NCBI RefSeq assembly: GCF_009846755.1
Contig: NZ_AQOR01000035.1
Coordinates: 1-39,734, forward strand
From: Alcanivorax sp. S71-1-4
Lineage (GTDB): Bacteria; Pseudomonadota; Gammaproteobacteria; Pseudomonadales; Alcanivoracaceae
DNA length: 39,734 nt
Direction: 5' to 3'
Shown: in pieces, positions 16,185 through 26,192 of the stretch
Position numbering within the stretch: position 1 is the first letter of the stretch
Layout: each line of letters begins with the position of its first letter
The notes under the pieces: generated by a model
Database searches by the model: none
Told to the model about the DNA's origin: nothing
What the model saw: only the letters and a program-made list of their open reading frames with translations
Position numbers and translations under genes: made by a program

Positions 16185-17756
16185 ATGAGCGAACCCGCCC
16201 AACCTGATTCTCCCCGCCGGCGCGGGGGCCTGCTGGCCTCGACGCTGGTGGTCAGCAGCATGACCCTGCTCTCCCGTGTGCTGGGGCTGGTGCGTGATGT
16301 GGTACTGGCACGCCTGCTGGGCGTGTCTGCGGGCACCGATGCCTTCTTTGTGGCCTTCCGGATACCCAACTTTCTGCGCCGGCTGTTCGCCGAGGGCGCC
16401 TTCAACCAGGCGTTTGTGCCGGTGCTCAGCGAGTACAAGACGCGTGGCTCGCTGGCGGCCTCCAGGCTGCTGGTGGACCGGGTGGCCGGCACGCTGGGCA
16501 GTGTACTGATCATGGTCACGGTGATCGGCGTGGTGGGGGCGCCGGTGCTGATTTCCGTGTTCGCGCCCGGCTTTGGCGACGACCCGACCCAGCGTGCCCT
16601 GGCCGTGGAAATGCTGCGGCTTACCTTTCCTTATATCTTCTTTATTTCGCTGACGGCGTTTGCCGGCAGCATCCTCAATACCTGGGGCCGTTTCGCGGTG
16701 CCGGCGTTCACGCCGGTGCTGCTGAACCTGTGCCTGATCGCCGCGGCCCTGTTTCTGGCGCCGTTGTTCGCCGAACAGCGCATGGCGGTGGCGCTGGCCT
16801 GGGGCGTGCTGGCGGCTGGCATGGCGCAGTTGCTGTTCCAACTGCCGTTCCTGGCCCGGCTGGGGCTGATGCCGCGCCCGCGCATGGCCTGGCAGGACCC
16901 GGGCGTGAAAAAGATCATGGCGCTGATGGCGCCGGCGCTGTTTGGCGTCTCGGTCAGCCAGATCAATCTGTTGCTGGATACCGTGCTGGCGTCGCTGCTG
17001 GAAACCGGCAGCGTCACCTGGCTGTACTATTCCGACCGGCTGGTGGAACTGCCGCTGGGCGTGTTTGCCATCGCCATCGGCACCGTGATCCTGCCAAGCC
17101 TGTCGAAGACCCACGCTGGTGCCGCGCCACAACAGTTCTCGCAGACGCTCGACTGGGGGTTGCGGCTGATCCTGATTGTCGGTGTCCCGGCGGCGCTGGC
17201 GCTGGCGGTGATCAGCGAGCCGTTGCTGGCGTCGCTGTTTCTGTATGGGGAGTTCTCCGTCCTGGACGTGAACCAGGCCGCGCTGTCGTTGCGCGCCTAT
17301 GCCTTTGGCGTGGTGGCCTTCATGCTGATCAAAGTGCTGGCGCCGGGGTTTTTTGCCCGCCAGGACACGCGCACGCCGGTGAAGATCGGCGTCATCGCGC
17401 TGGTGGCCAATATGGCCTTCAACCTGATGCTGGTCTGGCACCTGCGGCACATGGGGCTGGCGCTGGCCACGGCACTGTCGGCCTGGCTGAATGCCGGCCT
17501 GCTCTGGCACGGGCTGCGCAAGGCCGGCATCTATCAGGCGCAGGCCGGCTGGGGGGTGTTACTGCTGAGGTTGCTGGTGGCCGGTGGCCTGATGTCGGCG
17601 GCGATCTTCGCGCTGGCGGCACAAACGGATGTCTGGTTCGCCGGGCTGGCCTGGCAGCGCGCGCTGTGGCTGCTGGCCGTGGTACTCTGCGGCGTCCTGG
17701 TCTATGCCTTGGCGTTGCTGGCGCTGGGCCTCAGGCCTCGTCACCTGCGGCGTTGA
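16185..17756 (+). CDS. murJ: Lipid II flippase MurJ
   Basis: A 523-residue polytopic inner-membrane protein of the MOP superfamily that moves lipid II across the membrane for peptidoglycan synthesis. It opens with a cytoplasmic Arg-rich stretch and TLVVSSMTLLSRVLGLVRD, followed by about 14 hydrophobic segments. Family landmarks include AFFVAFRIPNFLRRLFAEGAF, the FPYIFFISLTAF helix and a Gly/Phe-rich LAPGFFARQDTRTPVK loop. Start at 16185 with GGAG 5 bases upstream. It is divergent from rpsT across 221 bp and 37 bp before ribF, as in Pseudomonas. Confidence 0.95.
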   Translation: MSEPAQPDSPRRRGGLLASTLVVSSMTLLSRVLGLVRDVVLARLLGVSAGTDAFFVAFRIPNFLRRLFAEGAFNQAFVPVLSEYKTRGSLAASRLLVDRVAGTLGSVLIMVTVIGVVGAPVLISVFAPGFGDDPTQRALAVEMLRLTFPYIFFISLTAFAGSILNTWGRFAVPAFTPVLLNLCLIAAALFLAPLFAEQRMAVALAWGVLAAGMAQLLFQLPFLARLGLMPRPRMAWQDPGVKKIMALMAPALFGVSVSQINLLLDTVLASLLETGSVTWLYYSDRLVELPLGVFAIAIGTVILPSLSKTHAGAAPQQFSQTLDWGLRLILIVGVPAALALAVISEPLLASLFLYGEFSVLDVNQAALSLRAYAFGVVAFMLIKVLAPGFFARQDTRTPVKIGVIALVANMAFNLMLVWHLRHMGLALATALSAWLNAGLLWHGLRKAGIYQAQAGWGVLLLRLLVAGGLMSAAIFALAAQTDVWFAGLAWQRALWLLAVVLCGVLVYALALLALGLRPRHLRR

Positions 17757-17766
17757 CACCTATAAT
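17738..17766 (+). promoter_or_regulatory. Predicted ribF promoter at the murJ 3' end
   Basis: TCGTCA (17738-17743) and TATAAT (17761-17766) with a 17-bp spacer. The -35 lies inside the last codons of murJ. A transcript would begin near 17773, giving a leader of about 20 bases to ribF. A TTGACA directly beside the -10 is at the wrong spacing. Confidence 0.55.
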
Positions 17767-17793
17767 CTCGCCCTCATTGTCAGAAGGTCCGGC

Positions 17794-18738
17794 ATGGAGC
17801 TGATACGCGGTATTCACAATCTGCGCCGGCAGCAGCAGGGCTGTGTCGCCACCATCGGTAATTTCGACGGTGTGCATCGGGGGCATCAGAAGATTCTGGA
17901 ACGGGTGCAGGCCGAGGCGCGCGCGCGCGGCCTGGCCAGTACGGTGATGCTGTTCGAACCGCAGCCGACGGAATTTTTCTGCCCGGCGCAGGCGCCGGCG
18001 CGGTTGATGTCGCTGCGTGACAAATTGCGCACGCTGGCGGCGATGGGCGTGGACCGGGTGTTCTGCGCCCGGTTCAATGACCGCTTCCGCAGCCAGTCCG
18101 CCGAGCAGTTCGTCAAGGATCTGCTGGTGGACGGCCTCGGTGTCCGGTATCTGGTGGTGGGTGATGATTTTCGTTTCGGCAGTGGCCGGGAAGGGGACTT
18201 CGCCTACCTCGAAGACGCCGGGCAGCGTTTCGGCTTTGGGGTCGAGGATACGCCCACGTGCGAATATGACGGCGGCCGCGTCTCCAGTACCCGGGTGCGT
18301 GCCGCGCTGGCCGTGGGTGACCTGACACTGGCAGAAGGACTGCTGGGGCATGCTTACTGCATCAGCGGGCGTGTGCATCACGGCGACAAGCTGGGGCGCA
18401 CCATCGACGTGCCAACCGCCAATTTGCCGTTGCGCCAGTTACGAGTGCCGATCACAGGCGTGTTTGCCGTGACGGTGAATGGCCCCGGTCTGGTCCGTTA
18501 CCCGGCGGTGGCCAACATGGGATCACGGCCGACGGTGAATGGCCGCGACTGGCGGCTGGAAGTACACCTGCTGGATTTCGACGGTGATCTGTACGGGCAG
18601 CATATCGAAGTGTCGTTGCGGCACTATCTTCGCCCGGAACTGAAGTTTGATGGTTTCGACGCGCTGCGCGCCGCGATCCATCAGGATATCGAACACGCCC
18701 GGCAGTGGTTCGCCGCGAACCCCGCCGGGACAAACTGA
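17794..18738 (+). CDS. ribF: Bifunctional riboflavin kinase/FAD synthetase
   Basis: 314 residues. The N-terminal half is the FMN adenylyltransferase domain (ATIGNFDGVHRGHQ, residues 19-32; VVGDDFRFGSGREGD; and VSSTRVRAAL). The C-terminal half is the flavokinase barrel (ISGRVHHGDKLGRTIDVPTANL). It converts riboflavin to FMN and FAD. Start at 17794: AAGG lies 6 bases upstream. It leads the run ribF-ileS-lspA-fkpB and has its own predicted promoter. Confidence 0.97.
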   Translation: MELIRGIHNLRRQQQGCVATIGNFDGVHRGHQKILERVQAEARARGLASTVMLFEPQPTEFFCPAQAPARLMSLRDKLRTLAAMGVDRVFCARFNDRFRSQSAEQFVKDLLVDGLGVRYLVVGDDFRFGSGREGDFAYLEDAGQRFGFGVEDTPTCEYDGGRVSSTRVRAALAVGDLTLAEGLLGHAYCISGRVHHGDKLGRTIDVPTANLPLRQLRVPITGVFAVTVNGPGLVRYPAVANMGSRPTVNGRDWRLEVHLLDFDGDLYGQHIEVSLRHYLRPELKFDGFDALRAAIHQDIEHARQWFAANPAGTN

Positions 18739-18777
18739 CCACGCTGTGCCCGACACCGGCACTGCCCGAGAGATGAC

Positions 18778-21606
18778 ATGACAGATTACAAGTCCACGCT
18801 GAACCTGCCAGACACGCCGTTCCCGATGAAAGCCGGGCTGGCCCAGCGTGAGCCTGAGCAACTGGCGATCTGGCAACAGGGCAACCTGTACCAGGCGATC
18901 CGCGAGCGGTTTGCCGGCCGGCCGAAATTCATCCTGCACGACGGCCCGCCGTACGCCAACGGCAGCATTCATATCGGCCATGCGCTGAACAAGATCATCA
19001 AGGACATGATCGTCAAATCGCAGACCCTGAACGGGTTTGACTCGCCCTATGTGCCGGGCTGGGATTGCCACGGCCTGCCGATCGAACACAAGGTCGAGCA
19101 GAAGGTGGGCAAGGTCGGCCAGAAGGTTGATGCGCGCACGTTCCGCGAAGAATGCCGCCGTTATGCTGCGAGCCAGGTTGATGGGCAGCGCCAGGAATTT
19201 ATCCGCCTGGGTGTGTTCGGTGACTGGGACAAGCCGTACCTGACCATGGATTTTGCCTTCGAGGCAAACATCATCCGGGCGCTCGGCAAGATCGTTGAAA
19301 ACGGCCACCTGCAAAAAGGGTACAAGCCGGTGCACTGGTGCCTGGATTGCGGCTCGGCACTGGCCGAGGCGGAAGTGGAGTACCAGGATAAGGAATCCTT
19401 CTCCATCGACGTCGCCTTCCCGGTAATCGACGCCGCCGATTTCGCGCAGCGCACCGGTGTGCAGGCCGTCGCGCCGGCGGTGGCGATCTGGACCACCACC
19501 CCCTGGACGCTGCCGGCCAACAAGGCCGTGGCGGTACACCCGGAGCTGGACTATGTGGTGCTCAGCGGTGACAGCGAGCACGGTGCCCGTTCGCTGGTGG
19601 TGGCCGAAGCACTGGCTGACGCCGTGGCCGGGCGCGCCGGCCTTGCCAACGTTCAGCGTTCCGCGCCGTTTGCCGGTGCGGCGCTCGAAAACCTGCTGCT
19701 GTCACACCCGTTCCTGACCACGCAGGTGCCGGTGATTCTTGGCGAACACGTGACGACGGATGCCGGTACGGGCGCAGTGCATACCGCGCCGGGCCATGGC
19801 CAGGACGACTTTATCGTCGGCCAGCGTTATGGACTGGACACCGACAGCCCGCTGCTGGATACCGGCCTGTTCGTGGAAGGCACGCCCGTGGTCGGCGGCC
19901 TGCATGTCACCAAGGCCAACGAGCCGGTGATCGAAGCCCTGACCGCAAATGGAAACCTGATCGCGCTGGCAAAGATCACGCACAGCTATCCGCACTGCTG
20001 GCGGCACAAGACGCCGCTGATTTTCCGTGCCACGCCGCAGTGGTTTGTCAGCATGCACAAGGCTGGCCTGCAGGCGCTCGCCAACAAGGCGGTTGATCAG
20101 GTGCAGTGGCTGCCGGAGTGGGGCAAGGCCCGTATCGAAGGCATGCTCAAGGACCGCCCGGACTGGTGTATTTCGCGTCAGCGTACCTGGGGCGTACCGA
20201 TTGCACTGTTCGTGGATCGCGAAACCAGCGAACCACATCCGGAGACGCCGCGCCTGATCGAAGCGGTGGCGAAGCAGGTGGAACAGGAAGGCGTGGAGGC
20301 CTGGTTTTCGCTCGACTGCGATGCCTTCATGGCAGAGCAGGGGCTGGCGGTCGATGCCACCCGTTATCAGAAAGTCACCGACACACTCGACGTGTGGTTC
20401 GATTCCGGCGTGACGCATTTCTGCGTGCTCGACCAGCGCCCCGAATTGCAGGTGCCGGCAGACGTTTATCTGGAAGGCTCTGACCAGCACCGTGGCTGGT
20501 TCCAGTCATCGCTGCTGACCAGCCTGGCAATCCGCAACGCGCCGCCGTACAAGACAGTGCTGACGCACGGATTCACCGTCGACGAGACCGGCCGCAAGAT
20601 GTCCAAGTCGCTGGGCAACGTGATCGAGCCGAAGAAAGTCACCGACGAACTCGGCGCGGATATCCTGCGCCTGTGGGTGGCGTCTACCGATTACCGTGGC
20701 GAGATGAGCGTCTCCCACAACATCCTCAAGCAGATGGGCGATGCCTACCGTCGTATCCGCAACACGGCACGTTTTCTGCTCGCCAACCTGAACGGGTTTG
20801 ACCCGGCGCAGAACGCGTTGCCGCCGGAAGAAATGCTGGCGCTGGATCGCTGGGTGGTGGACCGTGCGGCCGAGTTGCAGGACGAGATCCGGCAACTGTT
20901 CAATGAATTCCAGTTCCATCAGGTGTACCAGCGCATCCACCATTTCTGCCTGGTGGATCTGGGCGGTTTCTATCTGGACATCATCAAGGACCGCCAGTAC
21001 ACCACGCCGGCTGAGTCGCGTGCACGCCGTTCCTGCCAGACCGCGCTGTACCATATCAGCGAGGCGCTGGTGCGCTGGATGGCGCCGATCCTGAGCTTCA
21101 CTGCGGAAGAAATCTGGCAGCACCTGCCCGGCGAGCGTGACCGCTCCGTGTTCCTGGCCGAGTGGTACACCGGCCTGTTCCGCCTGCCGGCGGACAGTGA
21201 CATGAATGCAGCCTTCTGGCAGCAGGTGCAGCAGATCAAGCAGGCGGTCAATAAAGCCATCGAAGACGCGCGCAACGAAAAAGTGGTGCGCGCCAATCTG
21301 GCCGCTGATGCGGTGCTTTACGTGGACGAGGCAAAACAGCAACTGCTGGCGCGCCTGGGTGACGAACTGCGTTTTGTCACCATCACGTCCTCGGCGACAC
21401 TGAAGCCACTGTCTGCCGTGCCAGCCGGGCTGGCGCCGTCAGCAGTCTCCGGCCTGAGCGTGGCGATCACTGCATCGCCAGATCCGAAATGCGTGCGGTG
21501 CTGGCACCATCGCCCGGATGTCGGCCAGCACGCTGCCCACCCGGAGCTGTGCGGCCGTTGCGTGGACAATATCGACGGTGACGGTGAGGTACGCCACTAT
21601 GCCTGA
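18778..21606 (+). CDS. ileS: Isoleucyl-tRNA synthetase
   Basis: 942 residues, the usual length for a bacterial class I IleRS. The HIGH motif (His65-His68) lies in [12 protein letters not shown] and KMSKS at 607-611. The CP1 editing domain lies between. The C-terminal zinc site is CVRC ... CGRC at the end of the protein, which marks the IleRS1 type, usually sensitive to mupirocin. The ribosome site is modest (GAGAGATG). It overlaps lspA by 8 bases. Confidence 0.98.
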   Translation: MTDYKSTLNLPDTPFPMKAGLAQREPEQLAIWQQGNLYQAIRERFAGRPKFILHDGPPYANGSIHIGHALNKIIKDMIVKSQTLNGFDSPYVPGWDCHGLPIEHKVEQKVGKVGQKVDARTFREECRRYAASQVDGQRQEFIRLGVFGDWDKPYLTMDFAFEANIIRALGKIVENGHLQKGYKPVHWCLDCGSALAEAEVEYQDKESFSIDVAFPVIDAADFAQRTGVQAVAPAVAIWTTTPWTLPANKAVAVHPELDYVVLSGDSEHGARSLVVAEALADAVAGRAGLANVQRSAPFAGAALENLLLSHPFLTTQVPVILGEHVTTDAGTGAVHTAPGHGQDDFIVGQRYGLDTDSPLLDTGLFVEGTPVVGGLHVTKANEPVIEALTANGNLIALAKITHSYPHCWRHKTPLIFRATPQWFVSMHKAGLQALANKAVDQVQWLPEWGKARIEGMLKDRPDWCISRQRTWGVPIALFVDRETSEPHPETPRLIEAVAKQVEQEGVEAWFSLDCDAFMAEQGLAVDATRYQKVTDTLDVWFDSGVTHFCVLDQRPELQVPADVYLEGSDQHRGWFQSSLLTSLAIRNAPPYKTVLTHGFTVDETGRKMSKSLGNVIEPKKVTDELGADILRLWVASTDYRGEMSVSHNILKQMGDAYRRIRNTARFLLANLNGFDPAQNALPPEEMLALDRWVVDRAAELQDEIRQLFNEFQFHQVYQRIHHFCLVDLGGFYLDIIKDRQYTTPAESRARRSCQTALYHISEALVRWMAPILSFTAEEIWQHLPGERDRSVFLAEWYTGLFRLPADSDMNAAFWQQVQQIKQAVNKAIEDARNEKVVRANLAADAVLYVDEAKQQLLARLGDELRFVTITSSATLKPLSAVPAGLAPSAVSGLSVAITASPDPKCVRCWHHRPDVGQHAAHPELCGRCVDNIDGDGEVRHYA

Positions 21607-22108
21607 TGTACTGAAAGCGACCACTCACCCGCTCGACTGGCAGCGCCTGCACTGGCTGTGGATCACCCTGGTGGTGCTGGTGCTGGACCAGTGGACCAAG
21701 GGCTGGGCCGAGGCCGCGCTGCGCATGTATCAGCCCATGGAAGTGCTGCCGTTTTTCAACCTGACGCTGGCCTACAACGAAGGTGCGGCATTCAGCTTCC
21801 TGGCCGGTGCCGGTGGCTGGCAGCGCTGGTTCTTCGCCGGCATCGCCCTGATCGCCAGTATCGTTATTCTGGTCTGGCTGGTGCGCGGTCGTGACAGCCG
21901 CATGGTGGCGGCGGCGCTGGCCCTGATTCTGGGCGGAGCGCTGGGCAACCTGTGGGATCGCCTGGCGCTGGGGCACGTGGTCGACTTCATCGATGTGCAC
22001 TGGGCCGGTTATCACTTTCCCGCGTTCAACATTGCTGACAGCGCCATCACCGTCGGTGCCGCGCTGATTATCCTGGACATGCTGCTGGGAGGTCGTGGCC
22101 ATGAGTGA
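21599..22108 (+). CDS. lspA: Lipoprotein signal peptidase (signal peptidase II)
   Basis: A 169-residue inner-membrane aspartyl protease with four helices that cleaves prolipoproteins after lipid attachment. The catalytic aspartates are Asp129 (HVVDF) and Asp147 (FNIADSAI); other family segments are NEGAAFSF (60-67) and [10 protein letters not shown] (112-121). Likely clients in this window are BamD and the YajG-like lipoprotein. ATG 21599 lies inside the end of ileS, so translation is probably coupled. Confidence 0.97.
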   Translation: MPDVLKATTHPLDWQRLHWLWITLVVLVLDQWTKGWAEAALRMYQPMEVLPFFNLTLAYNEGAAFSFLAGAGGWQRWFFAGIALIASIVILVWLVRGRDSRMVAAALALILGGALGNLWDRLALGHVVDFIDVHWAGYHFPAFNIADSAITVGAALIILDMLLGGRGHE

Positions 22109-22577
22109 CGAGATCCTGCGTGTCGGGCCGCAGATGCGCATCACCCTGCACTTTGCGGTGCGGTTGATGGACGGCACCGAGATCGACAGCACGTTCGAGC
22201 GCGAGGCTGCCACCTTCAGTTGGGGCGATGAGTCCCTGCTGCCGGGCTTTGAGCGTGCCTTGCTGGGCCTGAAAACCGGCGACCGGCGCAGCATGGTGAT
22301 CGAGGCCAGCCAGGGCTTCGGTGACTATAACGAAGACAATGTGCAGCACTTCCGCGCCGAGGAATTCGGCCCGGAGGCGGACCTGCGGCCCGGCGTGGTG
22401 ATGCAGTTCGCCGACGCCAGCCAGGCCGAACTGCCGGGTGTCATCCAGACCGTGGACGATGAATGGGTCACGGTGGACTTCAATCACCCGCTGGCTGGTC
22501 GCGACCTGACCTTCGAGGTCGAGATTCTCGACGTGCAGCGGGACGCGCCGGAACAGCCGGTCATCCTGCGCCACTGA
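22101..22577 (+). CDS. fkpB: FKBP-type peptidyl-prolyl isomerase, SlpA/FkpB type
   Basis: A 158-residue cytoplasmic prolyl isomerase and chaperone with the FKBP core interrupted by an insert-in-flap domain: [21 protein letters not shown], then [16 protein letters not shown], then the IF domain (about 70-130) with VNFNHPLAG-like [14 protein letters not shown]. This is the SlyD/FkpB type, without the His-rich metal-binding tail of SlyD. ATG 22101 is chosen for GGGAGG 8 bases upstream; it overlaps the lspA stop by 8 bases. The position between lspA and ispH is the standard one for fkpB. Confidence 0.95.
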   Translation: MSDEILRVGPQMRITLHFAVRLMDGTEIDSTFEREAATFSWGDESLLPGFERALLGLKTGDRRSMVIEASQGFGDYNEDNVQHFRAEEFGPEADLRPGVVMQFADASQAELPGVIQTVDDEWVTVDFNHPLAGRDLTFEVEILDVQRDAPEQPVILRH

Positions 22578-22619
22578 AAGGCCCTTTCCCACTGTGTCGC
22601 TGCCGCCCGTCGGGCGGCG

Positions 22620-22625
22620 TACAAT
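22620..22625 (+). promoter_or_regulatory. Possible -10 box of ispH
   Basis: TACAAT lies 34 bp before the ispH ATG. No good -35 is visible. Just upstream, GCCGCCC (22602-22608) and GGGCGGC (22612-22618) can form a tight hairpin in the 81-bp fkpB-ispH gap, so polymerase pausing there is also possible. Confidence 0.3.
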
Positions 22626-22658
22626 GGCACCCTGCTACCGCAACCCTGGTGAGCCTGT

Positions 22659-23591
22659 ATGGACATCCGTCTGGCCAACCCGCGCGGCTTCTGCGCCGGC
22701 GTGGACCGCGCCATCGAAATCGTCAACCGCGCCCTGGAAGTGTTCGGGCCGCCGGTCTATGTGCGGCATGAGGTGGTGCACAACCGCTTCGTGGTCGAGG
22801 ACCTGCGGGCGCGCGGCGCGGTATTTGTCGAAGAACTGCACGAGGTGCCGGACGATGCCATCGTGATCTTTTCCGCCCACGGCGTCTCCCGTGCCGTGCA
22901 GGACGAAGCGGGCCGGCGTGAGTTGAAGGTGTTCGATGCCACTTGTCCGCTGGTCACCAAAGTGCATATGGAGGTGATCCGCTACAGCCGCGAAGGGCGC
23001 GAGAGCATCCTGATCGGTCACGAAGGCCACCCCGAAGTGGAGGGCACCATGGGGCAGTATGATCGCCGTCATGGTGGCGACATCTATCTGGTCGAGAATG
23101 AGCAGGACGTGGCCCGGCTCCAGGTGCGCAATCCGGAGAAACTGGCGTTCGTCACCCAGACCACGCTGTCGGTGGATGACACCGCCCTCGTGATTGACGC
23201 ACTGCGCGAGCGCTTCCCCTCGATTCACGGTCCGCGTCGCGAGGATATCTGCTATGCCACCACCAACCGTCAGGATGCCGTGCGTCAGCTGGCGCTGGAG
23301 TGCGACCTGGTGCTGGTGGTCGGCAGCCCGAACAGTTCCAACTCCAACCGTCTGCGCGAACTGGCCGAGCGGTGCGGTACGCCTGCCCACTTGATCGATG
23401 AGCCTGGCCAGATCGACCCGGCCTGGCTGGCGGGCAAGCGCTCCATCGGTGTCACCGCGGGTGCGAGCGCACCGGAAGAACTGGTAAAGCGGGTGGTGAG
23501 CCACCTGCAGTCGCTGGGTGGCCAGGTGCCGGTAGAACTGGCTGGCCGCGAGGAAAATATCCGCTTTTCGATGCCGCGCGGGTTGCGCTGA
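22659..23591 (+). CDS. ispH: 4-hydroxy-3-methylbut-2-enyl diphosphate reductase
   Basis: A 310-residue iron-sulfur enzyme, the last step of the MEP isoprenoid pathway (HMBPP to IPP and DMAPP). The three cluster cysteines are Cys12 (GFCAGV), Cys96 (DATCPLV) and Cys198 ([10 protein letters not shown]); the substrate-binding GHPEVEGT has the catalytic glutamate near 126, and [10 protein letters not shown] binds diphosphate. Its product feeds IspB, which is also encoded in this window. Final gene of the conserved run before the minor pilin operon. Confidence 0.97.
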   Translation: MDIRLANPRGFCAGVDRAIEIVNRALEVFGPPVYVRHEVVHNRFVVEDLRARGAVFVEELHEVPDDAIVIFSAHGVSRAVQDEAGRRELKVFDATCPLVTKVHMEVIRYSREGRESILIGHEGHPEVEGTMGQYDRRHGGDIYLVENEQDVARLQVRNPEKLAFVTQTTLSVDDTALVIDALRERFPSIHGPRREDICYATTNRQDAVRQLALECDLVLVVGSPNSSNSNRLRELAERCGTPAHLIDEPGQIDPAWLAGKRSIGVTAGASAPEELVKRVVSHLQSLGGQVPVELAGREENIRFSMPRGLR

Positions 23592-23606
23592 GGCGTCGCC
23601 GGGTGC

Positions 23607-23638
23607 CGCCGGGGTGACGCAAATTGTCTGCCCCGGCG
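23607..23638 (+). terminator. Hairpin after ispH
   Basis: CGCCGGGG (23607-23614) pairs perfectly with CCCCGGCG (23631-23638), with an inner GAC/GTC pair in a long loop. The downstream sequence is only mildly T-rich. It separates ispH from the pilin operon. The rest of 23592-23810 holds no gene; a weak promoter-like pair TTGTGT (23744) / TAGAGT (23766), spacer 16, faces fimU. Confidence 0.45.
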
Positions 23639-23810
23639 TGACCCCGTTCTCGTTTTCCATGGCGGCGCAGGCCCGCTGTTTTGCCGCCCTTCCCCCAGCA
23701 CAACCACTCATGACAACCATTGTTGCGTCTGTCCCCTGACCAATTGTGTCGCTTTTGCCCGGTGCTAGAGTGCGAAGTCGACCGTAGCGGACGGATGTTC
23801 ACCCGTGGCA

Positions 23811-24317
23811 ATGCAAATCAGTACAGACAGGTCATCCCAGCAAGGCTTCACCTTCGTGGAAGTGGTGGTGGCGCTGATCATTTTCAGTGTGGCGGTCAGC
23901 TGGGCTGTGCCGTCTTACCGTGCCGCTACAGCCAATGCCGATCTGAGGGGCGTCACCATGGACATGGTGACGCTGATCAACAATGCCCGCGCCGAAGCAG
24001 TGAACACCCGCAATGATGTCGTGCTGAGCTCGCTCGGTGGCGATGGAGACTGGGGCGATGACGGCTGGCGCATGGTGCACCCGCGCGAAGGCAACATCGA
24101 CTACAGCACGCGTGGCACGGTGACGGTGAAGGAAACCAATGATGTGGACGAGGCGATATTCCGGCCCGATGGCCTGATTGTGGATGGCGCCGGTAATCCG
24201 CTGACGCTCGAATTCCGCATCTGTGATGACCGCGACAGCGAGAACGGCCGCCGGGTGATGGTGAATCGTTTCGGGCGGATCGAAAACACCACGCCAGACG
24301 ACAAGGCGGGCTGCTGA
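23811..24317 (+). CDS. fimU: Type IV minor pilin, GspH/FimT domain (FimU-like)
   Basis: A 168-residue prepilin. The leader ends in QQG, cut by PilD before FTFVEVVVALIIF, with Glu at +5 as required for assembly. The globular part fits the GspH/FimT pseudopilin domain: VTLINNARAEAVNTRNDVVLSS, WRMVHP, RICDD and a C-terminal Cys. Minor pilins of this type (FimU, PilV, PilW, PilX, PilE in Pseudomonas) build the priming and tip complex of type IV pili. ATG 23811 is used; GTG 23805 would add two residues and is spaced better from a weak GGA. The stop overlaps the pilV start (TGATG). Confidence 0.88.
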   Translation: MQISTDRSSQQGFTFVEVVVALIIFSVAVSWAVPSYRAATANADLRGVTMDMVTLINNARAEAVNTRNDVVLSSLGGDGDWGDDGWRMVHPREGNIDYSTRGTVTVKETNDVDEAIFRPDGLIVDGAGNPLTLEFRICDDRDSENGRRVMVNRFGRIENTTPDDKAGC

Positions 24318-24844
24318 TGAAGACGTTGAAGAAACCGCTGTCCCGGGTAGCCCGCCGCCAGTCCGGTATTGGTCTGGTGGAGATACTGGTGTCCCTGCTG
24401 GTGCTGGCCATCGGTATTCTGGGTTTCGCAGGGCTTCAATTGCGGGCGCTGAATTCGACCGGCGAATCCCATTATCGCAGCCAGGCCATGGCCATCGCCC
24501 AGGATCTGACGGAGCGGGTGGCGGTGAACAATCTGGTGCCTGAGCGATACACCAACCCGGCCAACTGGCCAGCCAACCCGGTGACATCCGGTGTGTTCCC
24601 GCAGACCTGCGTGGGGACCGGCAAAAACTGTACGGCCAACAATATTGCCGACTGGGATATCGACCAGATTGCTTGGCAGGCAGGCCATCTTTTGCCGGAC
24701 GGCCGCTCCCTGATGCGTGGCTGCAACGGTAGCGCGGCAGTCTGCATCATCGTGAGCTGGAATGAACAGGACCCCGATGAGTGCGAAGACGATGACGGCG
24801 CGGTATTCGGCCTGGACTGCGTCGTGCTGGAGGTGGTGCTGTGA
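24317..24844 (+). CDS. pilV: Type IV pilus minor pilin PilV
   Basis: A 175-residue prepilin with a long leader that ends RQSG; the mature N terminus is IGLVEILVSLLVLAIGILG with Glu+5. The region after the helix, GLQLRALNSTGESHYRSQAMAIAQDLTERV, is typical of PilV. The C-terminal domain has several cysteines (TCVGTGKNC, GCNGSAAVC, DECEDDD and DCVV), likely disulfide pairs in the periplasm. Starts within the fimU stop (TGATG) and ends within the pilW start. Confidence 0.9.
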   Translation: MKTLKKPLSRVARRQSGIGLVEILVSLLVLAIGILGFAGLQLRALNSTGESHYRSQAMAIAQDLTERVAVNNLVPERYTNPANWPANPVTSGVFPQTCVGTGKNCTANNIADWDIDQIAWQAGHLLPDGRSLMRGCNGSAAVCIIVSWNEQDPDECEDDDGAVFGLDCVVLEVVL

Positions 24845-25623
24845 TGATACGGCAACAGGGTTTCAGCCTGGTCGAACTGATGGTGGCGCTGATTCTGGGG
24901 CTGCTGGTGACACTGGCCGCAGTGGGGTTGTTCAACACCAACCAGCGTTCTTTTCAGTTGCAGATGGCGCTCAGCGAAGTGCAGGAAACGGGGCGCTTCA
25001 CGCTGGACTATATCGCCAGAGACCTGCGCAAGGCTGGCACGCCCACGCCCGGCCTGATACGCCCTAACACTATTGTGAGAGCGTCTATCGCGGATAACGC
25101 CAATGTGGATGGCACGGTTCAGGACGTGCTGGTGTTCCAGTTTTACGGCATACGCGATTGCGAAGGGGACGTGGCACCGGGCGCGACCCAGGCATCGCCT
25201 GCCCTGATTACCAATCGTTATGACGTGCGGGTTAACGCCGAGGGTGTGCGCGAACTGTTCTGCCAGGGCAGTGTGGACGCCGGCAGTACCGGTTCGGCGC
25301 TGATTGCCGGTGTGGACAGCTTCCAGGTGCTCTACGGGGTGGACCGGTCGGTGAGTGGCGAGCCGGCCGAGGACGGTGTGCCGTTTGCAGGCAATTACCT
25401 GAAGGCCAGCCAGCTTGGCGCGAGCGATATTGTAGTGGCAGTGCGCATCGGCCTGCTGGTGCGCACGGAGGAAGAAGTGGTCGGCCTCACAGAAAGCAAT
25501 GTGGGTTTCACGGTGCTGGACCAGGTCCTCAATGCGGGCCAGGGCGTATTGGAAGACCCACGTGTGCGCCGGTTATTCACCACCACCGTGGCCATACGTA
25601 ACCAGGACTGGGAGAAGATCTGA
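24844..25623 (+). CDS. pilW: Type IV pilus minor pilin PilW
   Basis: A 259-residue prepilin with leader MIRQQG and mature FSLVELMVALILGLLVTLAAVGLF, Glu+5 present. LDYIARDLRKAG and the large C-terminal domain match the PilW family. ATG 24844 overlaps the pilV stop; GGAGG lies 10 bases upstream (7 before the alternative GTG 24841). The stop overlaps pilX. PilW sits in the minor pilin tip complex under PilY1. Confidence 0.9.
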   Translation: MIRQQGFSLVELMVALILGLLVTLAAVGLFNTNQRSFQLQMALSEVQETGRFTLDYIARDLRKAGTPTPGLIRPNTIVRASIADNANVDGTVQDVLVFQFYGIRDCEGDVAPGATQASPALITNRYDVRVNAEGVRELFCQGSVDAGSTGSALIAGVDSFQVLYGVDRSVSGEPAEDGVPFAGNYLKASQLGASDIVVAVRIGLLVRTEEEVVGLTESNVGFTVLDQVLNAGQGVLEDPRVRRLFTTTVAIRNQDWEKI

Positions 25624-26192
25624 TGCGCCGTTCTGTTTCGATGCCTCAAAAAGAACACGGCCTGGCGTTGATGGTTGCGCTGCTGGTGCTGGTGATTATC
25701 TCGGTGCTGGGCATCACGGCCATGCGCACCAGCATGTTCAATGCCCGGGTGGCGCTGGGGGCGCAAACCTCCGTCATGGTCTTCCAGGGCGCAGAATCGG
25801 CCATCAACGCGGTGGTGATCGAGGCCATTGATGAAAACTCGGATCTGCCCAATCACGTGATTGGTCGGGCCATGCGACAGCTTTCACAAGGTGTGGTGGA
25901 TGTGCAGCAACGCTGTGTCACGGCGGCGAACCCCAGCGTGGTGGGGGCCTGTGGTGCCGATGATTTCCTGGATGCCAGAAGCCGTGTGAAGGCAGGCTCC
26001 CGGACGATCGTGAAGCGCAATGTCAGAGCCGCTCCGGGGACGCAGATCAGTTCGGCCGGCAGTTCAACCACCAGTTTTGGTTTCTATGATTTTATCACCG
26101 TCGCGGAAGCGGAAATTCCGGCCTTCAATCTGTCCGAAATCCACGTCCAGGAAATGACGCGGTTCGGGCTGCGCGCGGGAGATGAGTTGTGA
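25623..26192 (+). CDS. pilX: Type IV pilus minor pilin PilX
   Basis: A 189-residue prepilin of the PilX type: leader ending KEHG, then LALMVALLVLVIISVLGITAMRTSMFN. The +5 residue is Val rather than Glu, which is common in PilX-like pilins of the tip complex. VFQGAESAINAVVIEAI and a later Cys pair (RCVTAANPSVVGAC) follow. Translationally coupled on both sides by TGATG overlaps. Confidence 0.87.
   Translation: MRRSVSMPQKEHGLALMVALLVLVIISVLGITAMRTSMFNARVALGAQTSVMVFQGAESAINAVVIEAIDENSDLPNHVIGRAMRQLSQGVVDVQQRCVTAANPSVVGACGADDFLDARSRVKAGSRTIVKRNVRAAPGTQISSAGSSTTSFGFYDFITVAEAEIPAFNLSEIHVQEMTRFGLRAGDEL

Noticed and set aside
16011-17510. Minus-strand open frame of about 499 codons opposite murJ
   Set aside because: A His/Gln/Arg-rich shadow of the membrane protein codons.
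25650-25720. PilX lacking Glu at +5 as a broken pilin
   Set aside because: PilX/GspK-type tip pilins often lack Glu+5; the rest of the gene is intact and coupled.
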